DNA from: Atherix ibis
Taxonomy: Eukaryota; Arthropoda; Insecta; Diptera; Athericidae
DNA: 64,000 bases
Reading direction: 5' to 3'
Assembly: GCA_958298945.1 (NCBI GenBank)
Contig: OY282610.1
Location: forward strand, 38,137,667-38,201,666
How positions within the stretch are numbered: the stretch's first letter is position 1; the number at the start of each line of letters is the position of its first letter. This document shows positions 61,861-64,000 of this stretch, in pieces. Made by a program: the position numbers and the translations under genes. The notes under the pieces are model-generated. The model was not told where the DNA came from, did no database searches, and was given only the letters and a program-made list of their open reading frames with translations.

Positions 61861-63470
61861 GATTATAAAAATTGATTATTTGCCAATATTTCATTTTCTT
61901 ATCGTCTGCTTATCTCTTATTGGTTTTGAAGATGTCCTTCAATCCCTTTAATTCAAGCAATACATTTTCCAAAGATTTTTCAAAGATTTTTTAATAATCT
62001 TATTTAATTTTTTGTAGAATAAAAACTTTATTTAAAAAAGAATATAAAGTTATTCTATAAAAAAAATGTAATTTTTTTATGGTAGTGTTGACAAAAAAAA
62101 GTTTTATAATTGCTCATATTTAAGCAAATTTCATTCATGAGCATTAATTGATTTAATACTTTTGGAAACTGCTCGCTAGAAATGAAATATTTTTGCCTTC
62201 ATCTAATAAGATGCCAATGCTTTCGAAATGCTTTTCCAAAACGTTTGCAATAAATTTGTGCAAAGTGCTCAAATAACCATCGAGCAGAAATTGAGATGAT
62301 CCCCAAAGTGACAATTTCAAATGGGCTCACAATAATTATTTAACTATAAGCTACTTAAAAATTCTATAAAACAAATTATAATATAATAAGAAAACAATTT
62401 TACTCACGCTTGAGCAAACAATTCAATATAATTCATTATTTGTGACAAAATATCGAAGAAAAAATAATCCCTAATAAGCATTCAGTATTTATAGGTACAT
62501 TTAGGTAAATTTATAACTTTTTTTTTAAATACGTCTAGGCAATCAGTCAAAGTTCTTTTGCTCATATATGAGCGAAACGTTATCCCATACAAATCGTACC
62601 ATTTTTTTGCCATTCATCTAAATTATAAAAATTATGATGATATTTTGACTGAATAAGAGTCAATTTTTACTGAACTTGTTCATAAAAACGTTTTTTTTTT
62701 TTTAAGAAATCCTTAAAATATTTGTGTGGGCAATTTGGTAAGAAATTTACCCCTAAATGTCAATTTTTACTATAATTAATTTTTGTAAATATTCTTTTAA
62801 TAAAAGTAGATAAAAACAAATTCAATGTAATGAATTTATATCCGAAGTTAGTGTATATTTCAGATCGGTAGGAAAAAACCCAAAAGAAAAATGTATAAGA
62901 AGAAAATGTCCTGTCCCGAAAATGTATTTTTAATTGAATTTGCACAATTTCTTTTGTTTTGTTTTGTATTTTTCTTCTTCTTCTTCAAGATAACAATTTT
63001 TTTTTTTTGCCTTGGTAGCCATAAGAAATTTGGTGTGGTATTTAATGTATAATTTCATGTTTTGAAGGTCCTGTGCCTTAAATAAAAAAAATTAATTACA
63101 TTCAAAAGAATTATTTTCCCAAAGGATCCGACAGGGAAAAAAATTTCAAAAGTTTTTCAAGAAAAATTTTTTACTATATATAAAAACGCCTCATTAGAAA
63201 TTTTTGTATTTTATTGTGTTTTTTTTCTCTTACAAAATTATTGTTTTTATCCTTGATTTTGATAGACAGAAATAAGCTTTCAAAAAATTTTTTTATCAAA
63301 TTTGATGTTTTTATATTGTATAAGAATTTTAAAATAGAAATAAATATAAAACACATTTAAATATATGTCTTAATGCATTTTTAGTATGTATTTTTTTTTT
63401 ATTGAAATGTCCTTTGTCAAAAAATAATTTCTGTTCTTTTTTTTTTGTTATTTCCCTTTAGTTTGATATA
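61861..63470. other. AT-rich DNA with three TGCTCA/TGAGCA palindromes
   Basis: The inverted motif occurs at about 62109-62129, 62398-62418 and 62556-62577 (TTTTGCTCATATATGAGCGAAA). A TTC-run lies at 62971-62987. No gene supported; the short minus-strand frames at 62760-62945 and 63174-63356 are Phe/Lys/Ile-rich as expected from composition. Confidence 0.5.
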
Positions 63471-64000
63471 CAAGCGTGACACGGTATCATTTGTTGTCAA
63501 TCATCATCGTGTAGATTGTTAGTATGAAAATTGGCTAGGCCTAAAAGGACGAAATAAATATTTGCGTTTATTGCCCTAAGATTGTATGCATTATAATAAA
63601 TAATTTGTTCTGTATTTGTGTATTAGTTTGAAGTGAGCGAATGTATGGATTTCAGGGAGAAAAGGAATTTGGGAAATTTTATTTTATTTGCACCTGAACG
63701 AGATAGCAATAGAGTTCTTGTTTCGGTCATTACGGCATTGATTCGTTTTATATGATAACCAACGACGGTGGAAAAATAAAACTATTCATCTATTCGATCT
63801 AATAAGGGAAGTCGGTGAGAGGAAATTTACAATTCTGTGGAATGAAGAAAAGGAAGAGGAAAACGGGTCGTAAAAGAAAGAGAAACAAGATAATACTGAG
63901 AACAGGTAACAGGAGCAAACTAGAGTTGACTATAAAGGATGAAGAAAACTACCCTAAAAAATGAAATGGTAAGCAGAGAGGATTGAAGGGAAAGAATTTA
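63471..64000. other. GC-balanced, purine-rich end of window
   Basis: More balanced DNA that becomes strongly purine-rich on the plus strand after 63780. A 40-codon Lys/Arg-rich frame starts at 63842, but its content only reflects the AG-rich strand. The block may continue beyond the window. Confidence 0.35.

Noticed and set aside
63842..63964. 40-codon Lys/Arg-rich frame at the window end
   Set aside because: Directly reflects the purine-rich strand; no initiation context or family resemblance.

Overview
The window looks like very AT-rich non-coding nuclear DNA of an insect, most likely a brachyceran fly. This is inferred from the mix of transposon families: R1-clade and jockey-type non-LTR relics, an irritans-type mariner and Tc1/mariner fragments. 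An enriched TACTCGTA word also fits. No host protein-coding gene, rRNA or tRNA could be supported. Every recognisable coding sequence belongs to a decayed transposable element.

Layout. 0.84-4.3 kb is a 12-bp minisatellite with a 576-bp higher-order copy. 5.3-6.1 kb holds a broken R1-clade retrotransposon end. 8.2-12.25 kb is a satellite of about nine ~468-bp monomers. 13.65-13.82 kb holds a jockey-like reverse transcriptase scrap. 18.0-19.2 and 27.7-28.75 kb are two separated arrays of one ~85-bp family. 23.1-24.37 kb is a 96-bp array with trimeric (292-bp) and dimeric (192-bp) higher-order structure. 30.6-31.7 kb has a cluster of TGCTCA/TGAGCA palindromes next to a transposase scrap. 32.8-34.0 kb is a ~120-bp array, followed by a 27-bp-arm hairpin. 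36.5-37.3 kb is a ~412-bp tandem duplication. 38.6-41.1 kb is the largest GC-balanced unique block. 41.6 and 45.9 kb hold two more transposase relics. 46.2-47.6 kb is a dispersed repeat with a triplicated 363-bp core, and 51.4-52.05 kb is its single-core relative. 55,330-56,561 is a nearly complete mariner with 27-bp terminal inverted repeats and TA target duplications. 59.3-60.7 kb is an array of ~115-130-bp units, each centred on a small hairpin.

Between these lie AT-rich unique stretches and a few GC-balanced islands (about 14.6-15.3, 17.0-17.7, 21.1-22.1, 25.3-26.0, 38.6-41.1, 57.3-58.8, 61.1-61.9 and 63.5-64.0 kb) that may be older, possibly regulatory DNA. A long intron or an intergenic segment would both fit.

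The two most interesting signals are these. First, a recurring inverted motif, TTTTGCTC-loop-GAGCAAAA, is found in an array and at about fifteen dispersed sites, and several variants keep the stem pairing. Second, the mariner copy lost its transposase twice: an 11-nt deletion causes a frameshift near the C-terminus, and the second catalytic Asp is replaced by Ala.
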